A DNA stretch of 64,000 nucleotides from Clostridium bovifaecis (GCA_009738435.1 CP046522.1:1395249-1459248); one strand, 5' to 3'. Counted from the first letter of the stretch, positions 47,083 to 56,876 are shown. Translations and numbers: made by a program. The notes: generated by a model from the sequence alone, not told the origin.

Positions 47083-47901
47083 ATGGAGATTATAAGAAAA
47101 GATTTTCTGAAAAGATATCCTTTATCAGAAGAAGATATTATAAAAAATAATATAGATTGGAATATACTGAATGATATATATATTGATTTCAAAAAATATA
47201 AGGGCAATTACGAAACTCAAGCAGAATTTATATCCAGTACTTTAAGAACACACAATAAAATACACTCTGTAAAATCTAGAGTAAAGGATCCAGAAAGATT
47301 AATTGAAAAAATAATTAGAAAAACATCCTGCAGGAAAGAAAAATACGGAACGGATTTTCAATTTTCTGTTGAAAACTATAAAGAGGAAGTAAATGATTTA
47401 ATAGGAATTAGGGCAATACACATTTTTAAAGAAGATTGGGAAGAAATACACAGTTTTATTATAAAAACTTGGAAGGTAATCGAGATAACTGCTAATGTAA
47501 GAGAGGGAGACGATACTAAGAGATTTGAAGAGCTTGATATAGCAATTAATTCAAGAAAATCAGGATATCGTTCTGTACATTATTTAATAGAGTTTTTTCC
47601 AACAAGTCAAAAAGTTATAGCGGAGATTCAAGTAAGAACAATATTCGAGGAAGGTTATGGAGAGATTGATCATCAACTAAGGTATTCACATAAAGAAATC
47701 CCAGAAATATTAGCTTACAACCTTTTGCTGTTCAATCGCATAGCTGGAAGCTCAGACGAAATGGCTTCTTTTATAAACCTTCTCAATAAAAACTTGATTG
47801 ATATTGAGGAAAAGTATAAAAAGATTATAGAGTCTAAAGATGAGGAGATAAAAGAATTAAAAAAAGTATCAGAAAAGCTTCAATTAGAAGTAGAAGGTTA
47901 A
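47083..47901 (+). CDS. Small alarmone synthetase (RelA/SpoT synthetase domain) with C-terminal coiled coil
   Basis: A 272-residue protein whose residues about 50-205 form a RelA/SpoT synthetase domain. The GTP/ATP-binding motif SRVKDPERLIEKI near residue 65 and the acidic NDLIGIRAIHIF strand near 105 are in place, as are GYRSVHYLI near residue 167 and EIQVRTIFEEGYGEIDHQ near 185. It would make (p)ppGpp from ATP and GTP or GDP. No HD hydrolase, TGS or ACT domain is present. The C-terminal 40 residues form a coiled coil, longer than in RelP/RelQ. The GGGAGG site fixes the start. Confidence 0.92.
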   Translation: MEIIRKDFLKRYPLSEEDIIKNNIDWNILNDIYIDFKKYKGNYETQAEFISSTLRTHNKIHSVKSRVKDPERLIEKIIRKTSCRKEKYGTDFQFSVENYKEEVNDLIGIRAIHIFKEDWEEIHSFIIKTWKVIEITANVREGDDTKRFEELDIAINSRKSGYRSVHYLIEFFPTSQKVIAEIQVRTIFEEGYGEIDHQLRYSHKEIPEILAYNLLLFNRIAGSSDEMASFINLLNKNLIDIEEKYKKIIESKDEEIKELKKVSEKLQLEVEG

Positions 47902-47968
47902 GCAGTTAGAAACCAAAACTCTAAGATATAAATTAGAAAACATTTGGAATTAGTGTATAAATTTGGGG

Positions 47969-48011
47969 GTTAGGAGAACTTAGGAAAGTGTAGATTCCTT
48001 GGTTCCTGAAC
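47969..48011 (+). terminator. Terminator of the alarmone synthetase gene
   Basis: GTTAGGAGAACTTAGGAA pairs imperfectly with TTCCTTGGTTCCTGAAC, with a T-rich tail. Part of a 407-base gap that otherwise holds a second terminator, a palindrome and the sigma-gene promoter region. Confidence 0.6.
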
Positions 48012-48129
48012 TTTTATAGCTTTTATTTTTACAGGGTGCATAAATCTTATATATTTAAAGTTCAAGTAGAAATTAATAAATAATAACTTTAAAGAGAAGT
48101 AAATAAGATAATATATGAGTAGAAGTCTA

Positions 48130-48180
48130 GGATCAGGATACAATTTTTATATATAAGAATTGTGTTCTGATCCACTTTTT
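48130..48180. terminator. Second terminator in the gap before the sigma gene
   Basis: GGATCAGGATACAATTTTTA pairs with AAGAATTGTGTTCTGATCC, followed by CACTTTTTATT. No gene precedes it directly. Confidence 0.7.
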
Positions 48181-48194
48181 ATTATCCACTAAAA

Positions 48195-48213
48195 AAATTG
48201 CGATGCAATTTTC
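48195..48213. repeat. Palindrome of the GAAAATTGC family
   Basis: AAAATTGC-GAT-GCAATTTT. It lies 96 bases upstream of the ECF sigma gene. Confidence 0.55.
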
Positions 48214-48308
48214 TTATGATGTTGTGAAAACTTTATTTTGATTATTGGGGTATATACTTATGTAAGCATTTAACGAATCCGGATTACGTTAATACAGGAG
48301 GTACAATA

Positions 48309-48842
48309 GTGGAGATAAATTTATTGAAAAAGATTAAAGAGGGTGATAAACATGCGTTTGCAGATCTATATAATGAATATGCAGAATATGCTCTAAGGGT
48401 TGCTATGGCAGTTATAAGAAATAAAGTCAGTGCTGCAGACGCTGTTCAAGAAGCATTCATAAAGGTATATAAAAATATCCATAGTTTTGATTTGGATAGG
48501 TCTTTTGGACCATGGTTTTATAGAATTCTAATAAATGAGTGCAATAGGGTACTGAGCAAAATACCAAAAGCAACAGATATAAACGAATATGCAGAAGAAG
48601 ATAAAAGCATTTCTATAAAAGATAAATATAAATTTGAAGAATATGAAAATCTTTATAAGGCTATACAAAATCTTGAGGATATAAATAGAGTGCCAATTAT
48701 CCTAAAGTACTTAAAAGGTTTTAAAGAAGCAGAAATTGCCGATATATTAGAAACTAACGTGAATACAGTAAAGTCTAGACTATTTAAGGGAAGGCAAAAG
48801 CTAAAAAATCTAATAGAAGAGTTTGAAAGGAGTAAAGAATAA
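48309..48842 (+). CDS. ECF RNA polymerase sigma factor
   Basis: A 177-residue sigma-70 family, extracytoplasmic-function sigma factor: region 2 (about residues 12-85, with DAVQEAFIKVYKNI) and region 4 (about residues 120-175, with EAEIADILETNVNTVKSRLFKGR helix-turn-helix). No region 1 or 3. The start is GTG after an AGGAGG site. The following gene overlaps by one base and is probably its anti-sigma factor. Regulon unknown. Confidence 0.93.
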   Translation: MEINLLKKIKEGDKHAFADLYNEYAEYALRVAMAVIRNKVSAADAVQEAFIKVYKNIHSFDLDRSFGPWFYRILINECNRVLSKIPKATDINEYAEEDKSISIKDKYKFEEYENLYKAIQNLEDINRVPIILKYLKGFKEAEIADILETNVNTVKSRLFKGRQKLKNLIEEFERSKE

Positions 48843-49585
48843 TGAACAATTTAGAAGATAATAAAATAAATGAGATTCTTCTTATGGGGACAGATGAAGT
48901 TACTGAATTGAAAGAGCAAGTATGGAGTAATATTGAAAGTAAGTTAAACATGGATGAGGATGAGTTAGTAAATATAAAAACTAAAAAGAATAATCTATTC
49001 ACATTTTTTAAATACGGAAGTCTAGCTGCAGCTATATCTATAGTTATAATGGCAAATACTGAATATGGTCATGCAACAGCAAATAAAATCAGGCAATTGT
49101 TTGAACCTAATAAAATTGTAAGCGAAGAAATAGAAGGAATGAACGAAAAAAGCAATGTTTTACTAAAAGAAGGCTCATCTCAATATATAATCTATATCGA
49201 TGAGGAAAGATACACTATGCAAAATTTAAATGGAAAAGACATAATCACTCCGAAGGTTAAAGCCGAAGGTTATCCAAATGTATCTATGGAAATTTACCAA
49301 GTTAAAAATAAAAGGCCAGAAATTGTAGCTTCTGAAATAGAAAAGAGTCTCAAAGGTAAGTATACAAAGGTTAATAATATGGAAAAAGTGAAAAATCCTA
49401 TTGACAGTATTTTTATTTATGCAAACAGCGGCTCTAATTGGAATGATGTAGTGGAAAAATATTATTTTATTGACAATACCAAGGGAGGAACTTTTATAGT
49501 CAAACAGCAATTATTTTTCGAAGCTTCAGAAGGGCATGGAGTAAGATTTGATAATATGATTAAGGAATTTAAGATAGTAAATTAA
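48842..49585 (+). CDS. Probable anti-sigma factor (single membrane helix)
   Basis: A 247-residue protein with an N-terminal cytoplasmic part of about 55 residues, one membrane helix (about residues 57-75) and an external domain of about 170 residues. Its start overlaps the sigma gene stop (TAATG), so the two are coupled. It lacks the zinc motif of ZAS anti-sigmas and may belong to the clostridial DUF4179/DUF4367 group; the outer half resembles DUF4367-like domains. Signal unknown. Confidence 0.75.
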   Translation: MNNLEDNKINEILLMGTDEVTELKEQVWSNIESKLNMDEDELVNIKTKKNNLFTFFKYGSLAAAISIVIMANTEYGHATANKIRQLFEPNKIVSEEIEGMNEKSNVLLKEGSSQYIIYIDEERYTMQNLNGKDIITPKVKAEGYPNVSMEIYQVKNKRPEIVASEIEKSLKGKYTKVNNMEKVKNPIDSIFIYANSGSNWNDVVEKYYFIDNTKGGTFIVKQQLFFEASEGHGVRFDNMIKEFKIVN

Positions 49586-49612
49586 TAAAATAAATTTAAA
49601 TGAGAATTTTAA

Positions 49613-49637
49613 GGGAGTGTTTAAAAACACTCTTTTT
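49613..49637 (+). terminator. Terminator of the sigma/anti-sigma operon
   Basis: GGAGTGTTT-A-AAAACACTC followed by five T, 27 bases after the stop. Confidence 0.85.
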
Positions 49638-49808
49638 CCAATAAAGCCTATAGGATAAATACAGATTTTAACTAATAGGATATGAACTAATCTAAGCTTC
49701 AGGTTTCCATATAAAATAAAAAAATCTGATAAATAATAAATTTATGAAAAAGGGAGAAAATAAACTGTGAAATACTTAGATACAAAATAACTTAAGAGGT
49801 GGTGCGAA

Positions 49809-50072
49809 ATGAAGAAGATAGCAATTGAAAGAGAATTAAGCAATATAGGAGACTTCCTTAAGAATGCAGGATATAGTGTACAAGAGTTAAGCACAAATAT
49901 GAAATACAATACTTCAGAACTTGACAAATTTGATGCTGTAGTTTTAAGTGGATTAAGCGAAGATGTAATGGGATTCCAGGATACTTTAACTTCAACTTCA
50001 ATAATAAATGCTGAGGGAATGACAAGAGAACAAATTAGGGAAGAGCTTGATAAGGTACCTACAAGGGGCTAA
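49809..50072 (+). CDS. UPF0180 family protein (YkuS)
   Basis: An 87-residue protein of the UPF0180/YkuS family: starts KKIAIERELSNIGDFLKN, has FDAVVLSGLSEDVMGFQD near residue 40, and ends with REQIREELDKV. Function is unknown. An AAGAGGTG site lies 6 nt before the ATG. It is followed by a good terminator. Confidence 0.88.
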   Translation: MKKIAIERELSNIGDFLKNAGYSVQELSTNMKYNTSELDKFDAVVLSGLSEDVMGFQDTLTSTSIINAEGMTREQIREELDKVPTRG

Positions 50073-50092
50073 TTGAAGTAATAAGTTTTGAG

Positions 50093-50121
50093 AAACCTTA
50101 GAAAATTATTTTCTAAGGTTT
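50093..50121. terminator. Bidirectional terminator
   Basis: AAACCTTAGAAAA-TTA-complement, 20 bases after the YkuS gene. Confidence 0.85.
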
Positions 50122-50232
50122 GTTTAATAAAACTTTAAAATACATAAATTAATACTATAATATAGAAAAGAAACCCAAAATCATCAAATAAATAGTGAAA
50201 AAAATATAAATATCGACAATATTCAAAAACCT

Positions 50233-50261
50233 TTGACAAATAATGATTTTTCTGATATTTT
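50233..50261 (+). promoter_or_regulatory. Likely sigma-A promoter of the acetate transporter
   Basis: TTGACA, 17 bases, TATTTT. The -35 is perfect and the -10 is weak (4 of 6), so expression may need an activator. Confidence 0.5.
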
Positions 50262-50314
50262 AATAAAGTATGAATGTGATGTGAATTATTATTTGAACAT
50301 TTAGGAGGTTTTTT

Positions 50315-50932
50315 ATGAGCAACAATACTAACAGCTGCGTAAAAATTTTTAACTCGGATCCTTCGTCACTTGGATTATTTGGACTTGCTATGGTAACACT
50401 TGTAGCTTCTAGTCAAAAACTTGGAATCACGGAAGGGGTATCTTTTATAATCCCTTGGGCATTATTTTTAGGTGGACTAGCTCAGTTATTTGCTTGTGTA
50501 AACGATTCAAAGCGTGGGAATACTTTTGGAACTACTGCATTTGGAGCCTATGGTTTTTTTTGGATTGCAATGGCTTTTGGCTGGATGATTCAACAAGGAG
50601 TATTTGGAGAAGCTTTAGCAAAGACAGTGGATCCAAAACAATTAGGATTTGCCTTTATAGGATATTTAATTTTTAGTGTGTTTATGACAATAGGAGCAGC
50701 AGAAGCAAATAAGGTATTATTTATAATATTCTTTTTAATTGACTTTTTATTTGCGGGACTAGTATTATTCACCTTTGGAATAGCACCGGAGTTTTCGCGT
50801 ATGCTTGCTGGAACTTCAGAAATTGTTATATCAATGGTGGGTTTTTATGGGTCAGCGGCAACTGTATTAAATCCTCATTTTGGAAGAGAATTTTTACCTG
50901 TTGGCAAACCGTTTGGAATATTTAAAAAGTAG
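50315..50932 (+). CDS. Acetate uptake transporter (GPR1/FUN34/YaaH, SatP family)
   Basis: A 205-residue membrane protein with six hydrophobic helices. The family signature NPAPLGL appears as NSDPSSLGL near residue 13. Members move acetate and succinate, usually with H+. It is monocistronic, with an AGGAGG site and a strong terminator after it. Confidence 0.92.
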   Translation: MSNNTNSCVKIFNSDPSSLGLFGLAMVTLVASSQKLGITEGVSFIIPWALFLGGLAQLFACVNDSKRGNTFGTTAFGAYGFFWIAMAFGWMIQQGVFGEALAKTVDPKQLGFAFIGYLIFSVFMTIGAAEANKVLFIIFFLIDFLFAGLVLFTFGIAPEFSRMLAGTSEIVISMVGFYGSAATVLNPHFGREFLPVGKPFGIFKK

Positions 50933-50943
50933 AGCATGCTTTA

Positions 50944-50981
50944 AAAATTGTAACTCTTATTATAATAAGAGTTACAATTTA
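50944..50981 (+). terminator. Terminator of the acetate transporter gene
   Basis: AAATTGTAACTCTTATTA and its complement, 17-18 bp, followed by TTTAA. Confidence 0.85.
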
Positions 50982-51006
50982 AACCGTATCTTCAAAATAT
51001 TAAAGG

Positions 51007-51055
51007 AAAGGGTTAAATGAATGTAAAAACCAACATTTATTTAACCCCTTTTTCT
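51007..51055 (-). terminator. Terminator-like hairpin facing the minus strand
   Basis: AAAGGGTTAAATGAATGT pairs with ACATTTATTTAACCCCTTT. It lies just after the end of the degraded minus-strand frame at 51064. Confidence 0.6.
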
Positions 51056-51063
51056 CTACTATA

Positions 51064-51239
51064 TCATACATAGTTTTTTTCAAGTTGAGCATTATCTATT
51101 TCTTCGCAGCTAGGATTTAACCCATCTTTTAATATTTAAGTAACAAAATCATATTCTCTTACCTAGTTATACGTCTTAAAACTATTTCTTGAGCAAATGG
51201 GGTTGCATTGTTAGAGTGAGGTATTATCTTATCTTATGA
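51064..51239 (-). pseudogene. Remnant of a small minus-strand gene
   Basis: Minus-strand translation gives IIPHSNNATPFAQEIVLRR, then a frame change, then VREYDFVT, a stop codon, and ILKDGLNPSCEEIDNAQLEKNYV in pieces ending at 51064. The run of sensible codons and a hairpin directly downstream suggest the tail of a decayed gene. No ribosome binding site was found, and the family is unknown. The rest of this 430-base gap is empty. Confidence 0.3.
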
Positions 51240-51362
51240 ATTTATAATATACAAAAACTTTGATTAAAATTTATGTTAATTGTGATGAATTTGAGAAAAC
51301 TAAAGCACAATAAAATGATATAATATATACAGTAGACTAAAATTTATATAGAAGGTGACTTA

Positions 51363-52226
51363 ATGGGAAAACTATCAAGAAACGATTTGTGTTGGTGTGG
51401 AAGTGGTAAAAAGTATAAGAGCTGCCATCTTCATATGGATGAAAAGCTAAGTCTTATGGAAGATGAAGGCCTTATTGCCCCACCAAAAGAAATTATAAAA
51501 ACGCCTGAGCAAATCGAAGGAATTAAAAAGAGTTGTCAGGTAACAAAAAAAATATTAGATATGGTATCAGAAAAAATAAAAGAAGGTGTAACCACTGAGG
51601 AGATAAATACATGGGTTCATAATTATACTTTAGAACTTGGGGCAATACCAGCCCCTCTAAATTATATGGGATATCCTAAGAGTGTTTGTATTTCTATAAA
51701 TGAAGTTGTATGTCATGGAATACCTAGTAATAGAACTTTAAAAAATGGGGATATAGTAAATGTAGATGTAACCAGCATATTAGATGGATATTATGGTGAT
51801 GCTAGCAGAATGTTTATAATTGGAGATGCTTCAGCGAAAGCAATTAAATTAGTAGAGACTGCTAAGGAGTGTTTAGACATAGGAATTAAGCAAGTTAAAC
51901 CTTTCGCAACTATAGGTGATATAGGATATGCAATTCAAAAGTATGCAGAAGAAAAGGGATATTCTGTAGTTCGCGAATTTGGAGGACATGGAATTGGATT
52001 GGAATTTCATGAAGAACCTTTTGTAGACCATTGTGGAGTTCAGCATACTGGTATGATTTTGGTTCCAGGCATGACTTTTACAATTGAACCAATGATAAAT
52101 GAAGGAACTTATAGATGCAAGGTCCTTGAAGATGGATGGACAGCAGTTACTGCTGATGGAAAGTTAACAGCTCAATGGGAACATACAGTTTTAGTTACAG
52201 AAGATGGAGTTGAAATTTTGACCTAG
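51363..52226 (+). CDS. map: Type I methionine aminopeptidase with N-terminal SEC-C zinc motif
   Basis: A 287-residue enzyme that removes the initiator Met from new proteins. The N-terminal 25 residues form a SEC-C motif (Cys10, Cys12, Cys21, His22), as also found at the end of SecA, and probably bind zinc and the ribosome. The pita-bread domain follows with CHGIPSNRTLKNGD, the two metal Asp residues in VDVTSILDGYYGDASR, His in GGHGIGLEFHEEP, Glu in TIEPM and Glu in QWEHT. It has a GAAGGTGA site. The short SEC-C form is known in clostridia and chloroplast-type enzymes. Confidence 0.93.
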   Translation: MGKLSRNDLCWCGSGKKYKSCHLHMDEKLSLMEDEGLIAPPKEIIKTPEQIEGIKKSCQVTKKILDMVSEKIKEGVTTEEINTWVHNYTLELGAIPAPLNYMGYPKSVCISINEVVCHGIPSNRTLKNGDIVNVDVTSILDGYYGDASRMFIIGDASAKAIKLVETAKECLDIGIKQVKPFATIGDIGYAIQKYAEEKGYSVVREFGGHGIGLEFHEEPFVDHCGVQHTGMILVPGMTFTIEPMINEGTYRCKVLEDGWTAVTADGKLTAQWEHTVLVTEDGVEILT

Positions 52227-52244
52227 AAGGATATCCTTCTAGGT
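52221..52244. terminator. Terminator after map
   Basis: Perfect palindrome ACCTAGAAGGAT-complement overlapping the map stop codon, with T-rich tail. It also ends the minus-strand gene at 52245. Confidence 0.85.
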
Positions 52245-52469
52245 TTATTTTCCATGATTATTTATTATTTCTTCAGCTTTATCCATTTCATTTGGAAGCA
52301 ATTCATAGGGTACGGAACTTATTCCGAGAAATCTAGCAACTACAAATCTAGCACAGCGTAAATTTTCATCTAAACAGCAGCTTTTCTTATATACATCTAG
52401 GCAGATGGGTACATTGAGGAGCTTATCATTAAAAAATGGGCAAGTTTTTAAAATTGGACACTCAGGCAT
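52245..52469 (-). CDS. Small Cys-rich hypothetical protein
   Basis: A 74-residue protein with six cysteines near the N-terminal half (spacings as in PECPILKTCPFF and SCCLDENLRC), suggesting a metal or Fe-S site. Family not recognised. The ATG at 52469 has AGGAGG at 6 nt; a GTG two codons upstream overlaps the optimal spacing less well. It is convergent to map. Confidence 0.6.
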   Translation of the reverse strand: MPECPILKTCPFFNDKLLNVPICLDVYKKSCCLDENLRCARFVVARFLGISSVPYELLPNEMDKAEEIINNHGK

Positions 52470-52645
52470 ACACAACCTCCTTTTAAGATTTATGTATATT
52501 TTTTATGGATAGAGTGAGAAGTCTTGAAAATATATGTTTATAAAATCTTACCTTATTACTTTATATGAGTGTAGACTATAAAATATTTTAATTTTAAAAA
52601 ATTTTGCTAAAAGTAGAAAACATAAATTTGAATTAGGAGCATTAT

Positions 52646-53398
52646 ATGAAAAAAGAGGAATTGATTCGAATAAGATATTTTGAAAATGAAGTAAAGAATA
52701 AAAGAGCTTTTCTTAGGAATGAATTTATAGCTAAGTCTAAAAATATTAGTGATGGAGAAATTAAGAAAATATCTATAGGTGATTTACAGCTGTTATTTAA
52801 CCTATATGATAAATATTTTTTTAAAAACTATTTCAAAGAAAATTTTAGAGGGAAAATTACATTTTCTTTATCTAAAAGAATGACCAGGAGTGCTGGAAAG
52901 ACTATAGTTCCAAGGATTAATGCTTCTTTAGAAGAAGATAAGCAAAAATATGAAATTAGAATAGGGATAAATTTTTTCTTTCAATATTATGAATTAGATA
53001 GAGAAAAGTTGGTAGCTGGAGCTAAGACTGAGGATCCTCTTCATGCACTGTTTATGGTTTTTGAGCATGAATTAATTCATTTTATTGAATTTTATGTATT
53101 TGGCGACTCTAGCTGTAAGAATAAAAGATTTAAAGAGACTGCAATGAGTACTTTTTCTCATAAAGATGTTTCGCATTCTCTTCCAACCAATAGAGAAATA
53201 ATTGATAAGAGTTTAGGAATTAAAATTGGCGATAAAGTAGAGTTTTCATATGAAGGAAAAATTAAAAATGGAATAATAAATAGAATAAATAAAAGAGCTA
53301 CTGTGATGGTATTAGATAAAGGAGGAAACTACATAGATAAGTACGGAAATAAGTATAGTAAATATTATGTACCTCTAAAAGGGTTGAATAAGATATGA
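52646..53398 (+). CDS. SprT-like metallopeptidase domain protein
   Basis: A 250-residue protein with a zinc motif HELIH at 141-145 and a third region consistent with the SprT fold (residues about 45-180). The C-terminal 60 residues contain an SH3-like strand pattern (KIGDKVEFSYEGKIKNGIINRI). SprT proteins are proposed to act as proteases or metal-binding proteins; no target is known here. The ATG has an AGGAG site. Confidence 0.75.
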   Translation: MKKEELIRIRYFENEVKNKRAFLRNEFIAKSKNISDGEIKKISIGDLQLLFNLYDKYFFKNYFKENFRGKITFSLSKRMTRSAGKTIVPRINASLEEDKQKYEIRIGINFFFQYYELDREKLVAGAKTEDPLHALFMVFEHELIHFIEFYVFGDSSCKNKRFKETAMSTFSHKDVSHSLPTNREIIDKSLGIKIGDKVEFSYEGKIKNGIINRINKRATVMVLDKGGNYIDKYGNKYSKYYVPLKGLNKI

Positions 53399-53489
53399 AA
53401 TATTGTGAAATGTATTGAAATATTTTGTAAATGTGATACTATTTATGAATATACATGGTATTAAATAATTTCAATTGGGGTGATTTAAA

Positions 53490-54803
53490 ATGAATAATTT
53501 AGTTGTAGCTAAGTTCGGGGGCAGTTCTTTAGCTAATGCAGAACAATTCAGAAAGGTTAAAAGTATTGTATTGGATGATAAAAGAAGAAGGTATGTAGTT
53601 CCTTCGGCTCCGGGGAAAAGATGTAAGGATGATTATAAAATAACGGATCTTTTTTATCTATGTCATGCACATGTACAGCATAAGATCTCCTTTGACGATG
53701 TCTTTAAAATCATAGAAGAGAGATATAAGGAAATAGTAAAGGAATTAGAATTATCTATAGATATAGATGCACATTTAAAAGAAGTCAGAAAGCAAATTTC
53801 ACAGGGAGCTAGTGCAGATTATACTGCGAGTAGAGGAGAATACTTAAATGGATTAATACTTGCAGATTTTTTAAACTATGATTTTATTGATGCTGCGGAC
53901 ATAATTTTATTTGACAAATATGGATGCTTTGATTCAGAAGCTACAAAAAAGGCAGTAAGTTCAAAGCTTGGACATATTGAAAAAGCAGTTATTCCAGGTT
54001 TTTATGGCGCTATGCCAGATGGAAATATAAAGACTTTTTCAAGAGGAGGTTCTGACATATCAGGAGCAATTGTAGCAAGAGATACAGAAGCGGGGTTATA
54101 TGAGAATTGGACAGATGTTTCAGGATTTTTAATGGCTGATCCAAGAATCGTAGATAATCCTAAGCCGATAGAGCGAATTACATATAATGAATTAAGAGAA
54201 CTTGCGTACATGGGTGCTACAGTTCTTCATGAGGAAGCAATTTTCCCTGCAAGAGAAGGTGGAATACCAATAAATATAAAAAATACTAATGCACCACAGG
54301 ATAAAGGAACTATAATTATGGACAATTTAGAGGGAGAAGAGAATCTAGGAACAATTACAGGTATAGCTGGAAGAAAAGATTTTACGGTTATTGCAATTGA
54401 AAAGGCCTTCATGAATGCCGAAATAGGTTTTGGAAGAAGAATACTTTCTGTTTTGGAGGCTTATGGAGTATCTTTTGAGCATATGCCTTCAGGAATTGAT
54501 ACTCTCTCCATAGTAATAGACGACTCTCAGTTAGATCATAAGCTTGACAAAATTTTAGAAGAAATAAAAAGACAATGCAATCCAGATTCTATACACGTTA
54601 TTCCTAGTATGGCTCTTATAGCTACAGTAGGAAGAGGAATGGCTAAGACAGTAGGTACCTCGCAAAAAATATTCTCAGCCTTAGCTAAGAATGATATAAA
54701 CATAAGAATGATAGACCAGGGCTCTAGTGAAATTAATATAATTATTGGAGTAGAAACAAAAGACTTTGAAAAAGCTATACAGGCAATATATAAGGCGTTT
54801 TAG
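53490..54803 (+). CDS. Aspartate kinase
   Basis: A 437-residue aspartate kinase, first step to lysine, threonine and methionine. The ATP motif VAKFGGSSL is at residues 5-13, the aspartate-binding SRGGSDISGAI near residue 185, and two C-terminal ACT domains cover about residues 300-437. The 90-base upstream region is too short for a lysine riboswitch. It stands alone, with GGGGTGA at the start and a terminator after it. Confidence 0.93.
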   Translation: MNNLVVAKFGGSSLANAEQFRKVKSIVLDDKRRRYVVPSAPGKRCKDDYKITDLFYLCHAHVQHKISFDDVFKIIEERYKEIVKELELSIDIDAHLKEVRKQISQGASADYTASRGEYLNGLILADFLNYDFIDAADIILFDKYGCFDSEATKKAVSSKLGHIEKAVIPGFYGAMPDGNIKTFSRGGSDISGAIVARDTEAGLYENWTDVSGFLMADPRIVDNPKPIERITYNELRELAYMGATVLHEEAIFPAREGGIPINIKNTNAPQDKGTIIMDNLEGEENLGTITGIAGRKDFTVIAIEKAFMNAEIGFGRRILSVLEAYGVSFEHMPSGIDTLSIVIDDSQLDHKLDKILEEIKRQCNPDSIHVIPSMALIATVGRGMAKTVGTSQKIFSALAKNDINIRMIDQGSSEINIIIGVETKDFEKAIQAIYKAF

Positions 54804-54857
54804 AAGTATTATGCAATGAAAAATGCTTCTAAAGGGAAGACAGAGAATTTAAAATAC

Positions 54858-54913
54858 AAAACGAGTAGAGACACTTTTGGCAGCTTTCTGCAATGAGTGT
54901 CTCTATTCGTTTT
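54858..54913. terminator. Bidirectional terminator between aspartate kinase and ilvD
   Basis: AAAACGAGTAGAGACACT pairs with AGTGTCTCTATTCGTTTT around a 20-base loop. It serves the convergent genes. Confidence 0.82.
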
Positions 54914-54997
54914 CCATTTCTCGCTTCAATACTAACTTTTTAACATCATAACTGTAGCTTGGCTATCTAGCTAACCAGCGTTCTGCGTTATAGCTTG

Positions 54998-56662
54998 CTA
55001 TTCTAACACTGCACCAGTGCTCGCGGAAGTAACTAGTCTACTATATCTTCTAAGATAAGTACCTTCTGGTGCTTTGCAAGGAGGTTGAGTCCAGTTTGCA
55101 AGTCTTCTTTCGATTTCTTCTTGCGGAAGATGAAGCTCTATACTTCTGTTAGGAATATCTATTTCTATAATATCTCCTTCTTCGATTATAGCAATAGGAC
55201 CACCTTCAGAAGCCTCAGGAGAAATGTGACCTATACAAGGGCCTCTTGTACCACCAGAGAATCTTCCATCAGTAATAAGGGCAGTGCTTTTTTCAAGGCC
55301 AAGACCGATTATTGCAGCGGTAGGGCTTAACATTTCCCTCATGCCAGGACATCCCTTTGGACCTTCATATCTAATAACTACTACATCACCAGCTTTAATG
55401 TTTTTGCTCATAATTGCTTCAAAGGCATCTTCTTCCCCATTAAAGACTCTAGCTGGTCCCTTATGTTTAAGCATTTCTGGTTCAACAGCAGACTGCTTTA
55501 CAACGGCTCCATCTGGTGCTAAATTTCCACGAAGAATTGCGATTCCGCCTTCTTTAGAGTAAGGGTTATCTAAAGGTCTTATAACAGAAGCATTAAGAAC
55601 TTTAGAATTCATTACATTTTCTCCCAATGTTTGTCCGGTAACTGTTAGTTCATCAGGAGAGACTAAGCCAGCTTCTATAAGTACATTTAATACGGCAGAG
55701 ATTCCACCAGCTTCTTCGAGATCCACCATGTGATGAGCACCAGCAGGACTCAACTTAGTAATGTGAGGGACTTTTTTACTTATTTTGTCAAAGTCCTCTA
55801 GCATTAAGTTTACTTTCGCTTCATGAGCAATAGCCAATAAATGTAAGGTTGTATTACTAGAACCTCCTATTGCCATATCTAAAGCAATTGCATTTTTGAA
55901 GGCGTTTGCAGTAAGAATATCTCTAGGTTTTATGTCTTCATCAACTAATTTCATAATTTGTATACCAGCACGTTTGGCTAACTGCTTTCGGGCTCCATAA
56001 GGTGCAGGGATTGTTCCATTTCCCGGGAGTGATATGCCTAAGGCTTCTGCTAAGCTATTCATGCTGTTTGCTGTAAAAAGGCCAGCACAGCTTCCACAAG
56101 TAGGGCAGGAGCGGTGTTCTATTTTTTCTAATTCTTCATCTGAAAGTTTTCCTTCAGCATGAGCACCTACTCCTTCAAATGCACCATGAATAAGGTCGAT
56201 TTTTTTGTCACCGTATCTTCCGGGAAGCATAGGACCACCACTTACATATATTGCAGGAATGTTAAGCCTTGCAGCTCCCATAAGCATGCCAGGTACTATT
56301 TTATCACAATTTCCTACAAGAACTAGTCCATCGAATTTATGCCCCATGGTCATAGCCTCAATAGAGTCTGCAATAAGCTCGCGGCTTGCAAGAGGGTATT
56401 TCATCCCACTGTGGTTCATAGAGATTCCATCACATATTCCTATTGAAGGAAATTCAATTGGAGTTCCACCAGCTGCAGCTACCCCTAACTTTACAGCTTG
56501 AACAATTTCATTTAAATGAAAATGACCAGGAATTATTTCATTATGGGCATTTACTATACCGATTAAAGGTTTCTTTAAGTCCTCAGGCAGATATCCCATA
56601 GCATAAAATAATGATCTATGAGGAGCTCTTGCTGCTCCACATGTAACTTCGTTGCTATTCAT
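54998..56662 (-). CDS. ilvD: Dihydroxy-acid dehydratase
   Basis: A 554-residue IlvD, which dehydrates dihydroxy acids to 2-keto acids in Val, Ile and Leu synthesis using a [2Fe-2S] or [4Fe-4S] cluster. The conserved cysteines are in GNCDKI (about residue 118) and [16 protein letters not shown] (about residue 185). The Ser/Mg motif RFSGGTRG and PEASEGGPI are near the C-terminus. It is divergent from ilvC, with the promoter and T-box region between them. An AAGGGGG site precedes the ATG. Confidence 0.95.
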   Translation of the reverse strand: MNSNEVTCGAARAPHRSLFYAMGYLPEDLKKPLIGIVNAHNEIIPGHFHLNEIVQAVKLGVAAAGGTPIEFPSIGICDGISMNHSGMKYPLASRELIADSIEAMTMGHKFDGLVLVGNCDKIVPGMLMGAARLNIPAIYVSGGPMLPGRYGDKKIDLIHGAFEGVGAHAEGKLSDEELEKIEHRSCPTCGSCAGLFTANSMNSLAEALGISLPGNGTIPAPYGARKQLAKRAGIQIMKLVDEDIKPRDILTANAFKNAIALDMAIGGSSNTTLHLLAIAHEAKVNLMLEDFDKISKKVPHITKLSPAGAHHMVDLEEAGGISAVLNVLIEAGLVSPDELTVTGQTLGENVMNSKVLNASVIRPLDNPYSKEGGIAILRGNLAPDGAVVKQSAVEPEMLKHKGPARVFNGEEDAFEAIMSKNIKAGDVVVIRYEGPKGCPGMREMLSPTAAIIGLGLEKSTALITDGRFSGGTRGPCIGHISPEASEGGPIAIIEEGDIIEIDIPNRSIELHLPQEEIERRLANWTQPPCKAPEGTYLRRYSRLVTSASTGAVLE

Positions 56663-56847
56663 TTTTAAGCCCCCTTTTGTTGTTTATATTAAAAAAGTAT
56701 AATATATGAGCATTTTACATTTTACGTAAAATAGCTTAAATTATTTGCATTTTAATATACAGTAAAAATAAAGGAGTGTCAACATTAAATGGAAGACGAG
56801 TATTACAAGGCATGAAAACAAAAAATAAAAATTTCTTGGATTTTTTA

Positions 56848-56876
56848 TTGACAATGGATTTTAAACATAGTATACT
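56848..56876 (+). promoter_or_regulatory. Sigma-A promoter of the ilvC operon
   Basis: TTGACA, 17 bases, TATACT. It is followed about 40 bases later by the first T-box leader. Confidence 0.85.

Noticed and set aside
53399..53489. A lysine riboswitch before the aspartate kinase
   Set aside because: The 91-base gap is too short for the lysine aptamer and shows none of its conserved elements.
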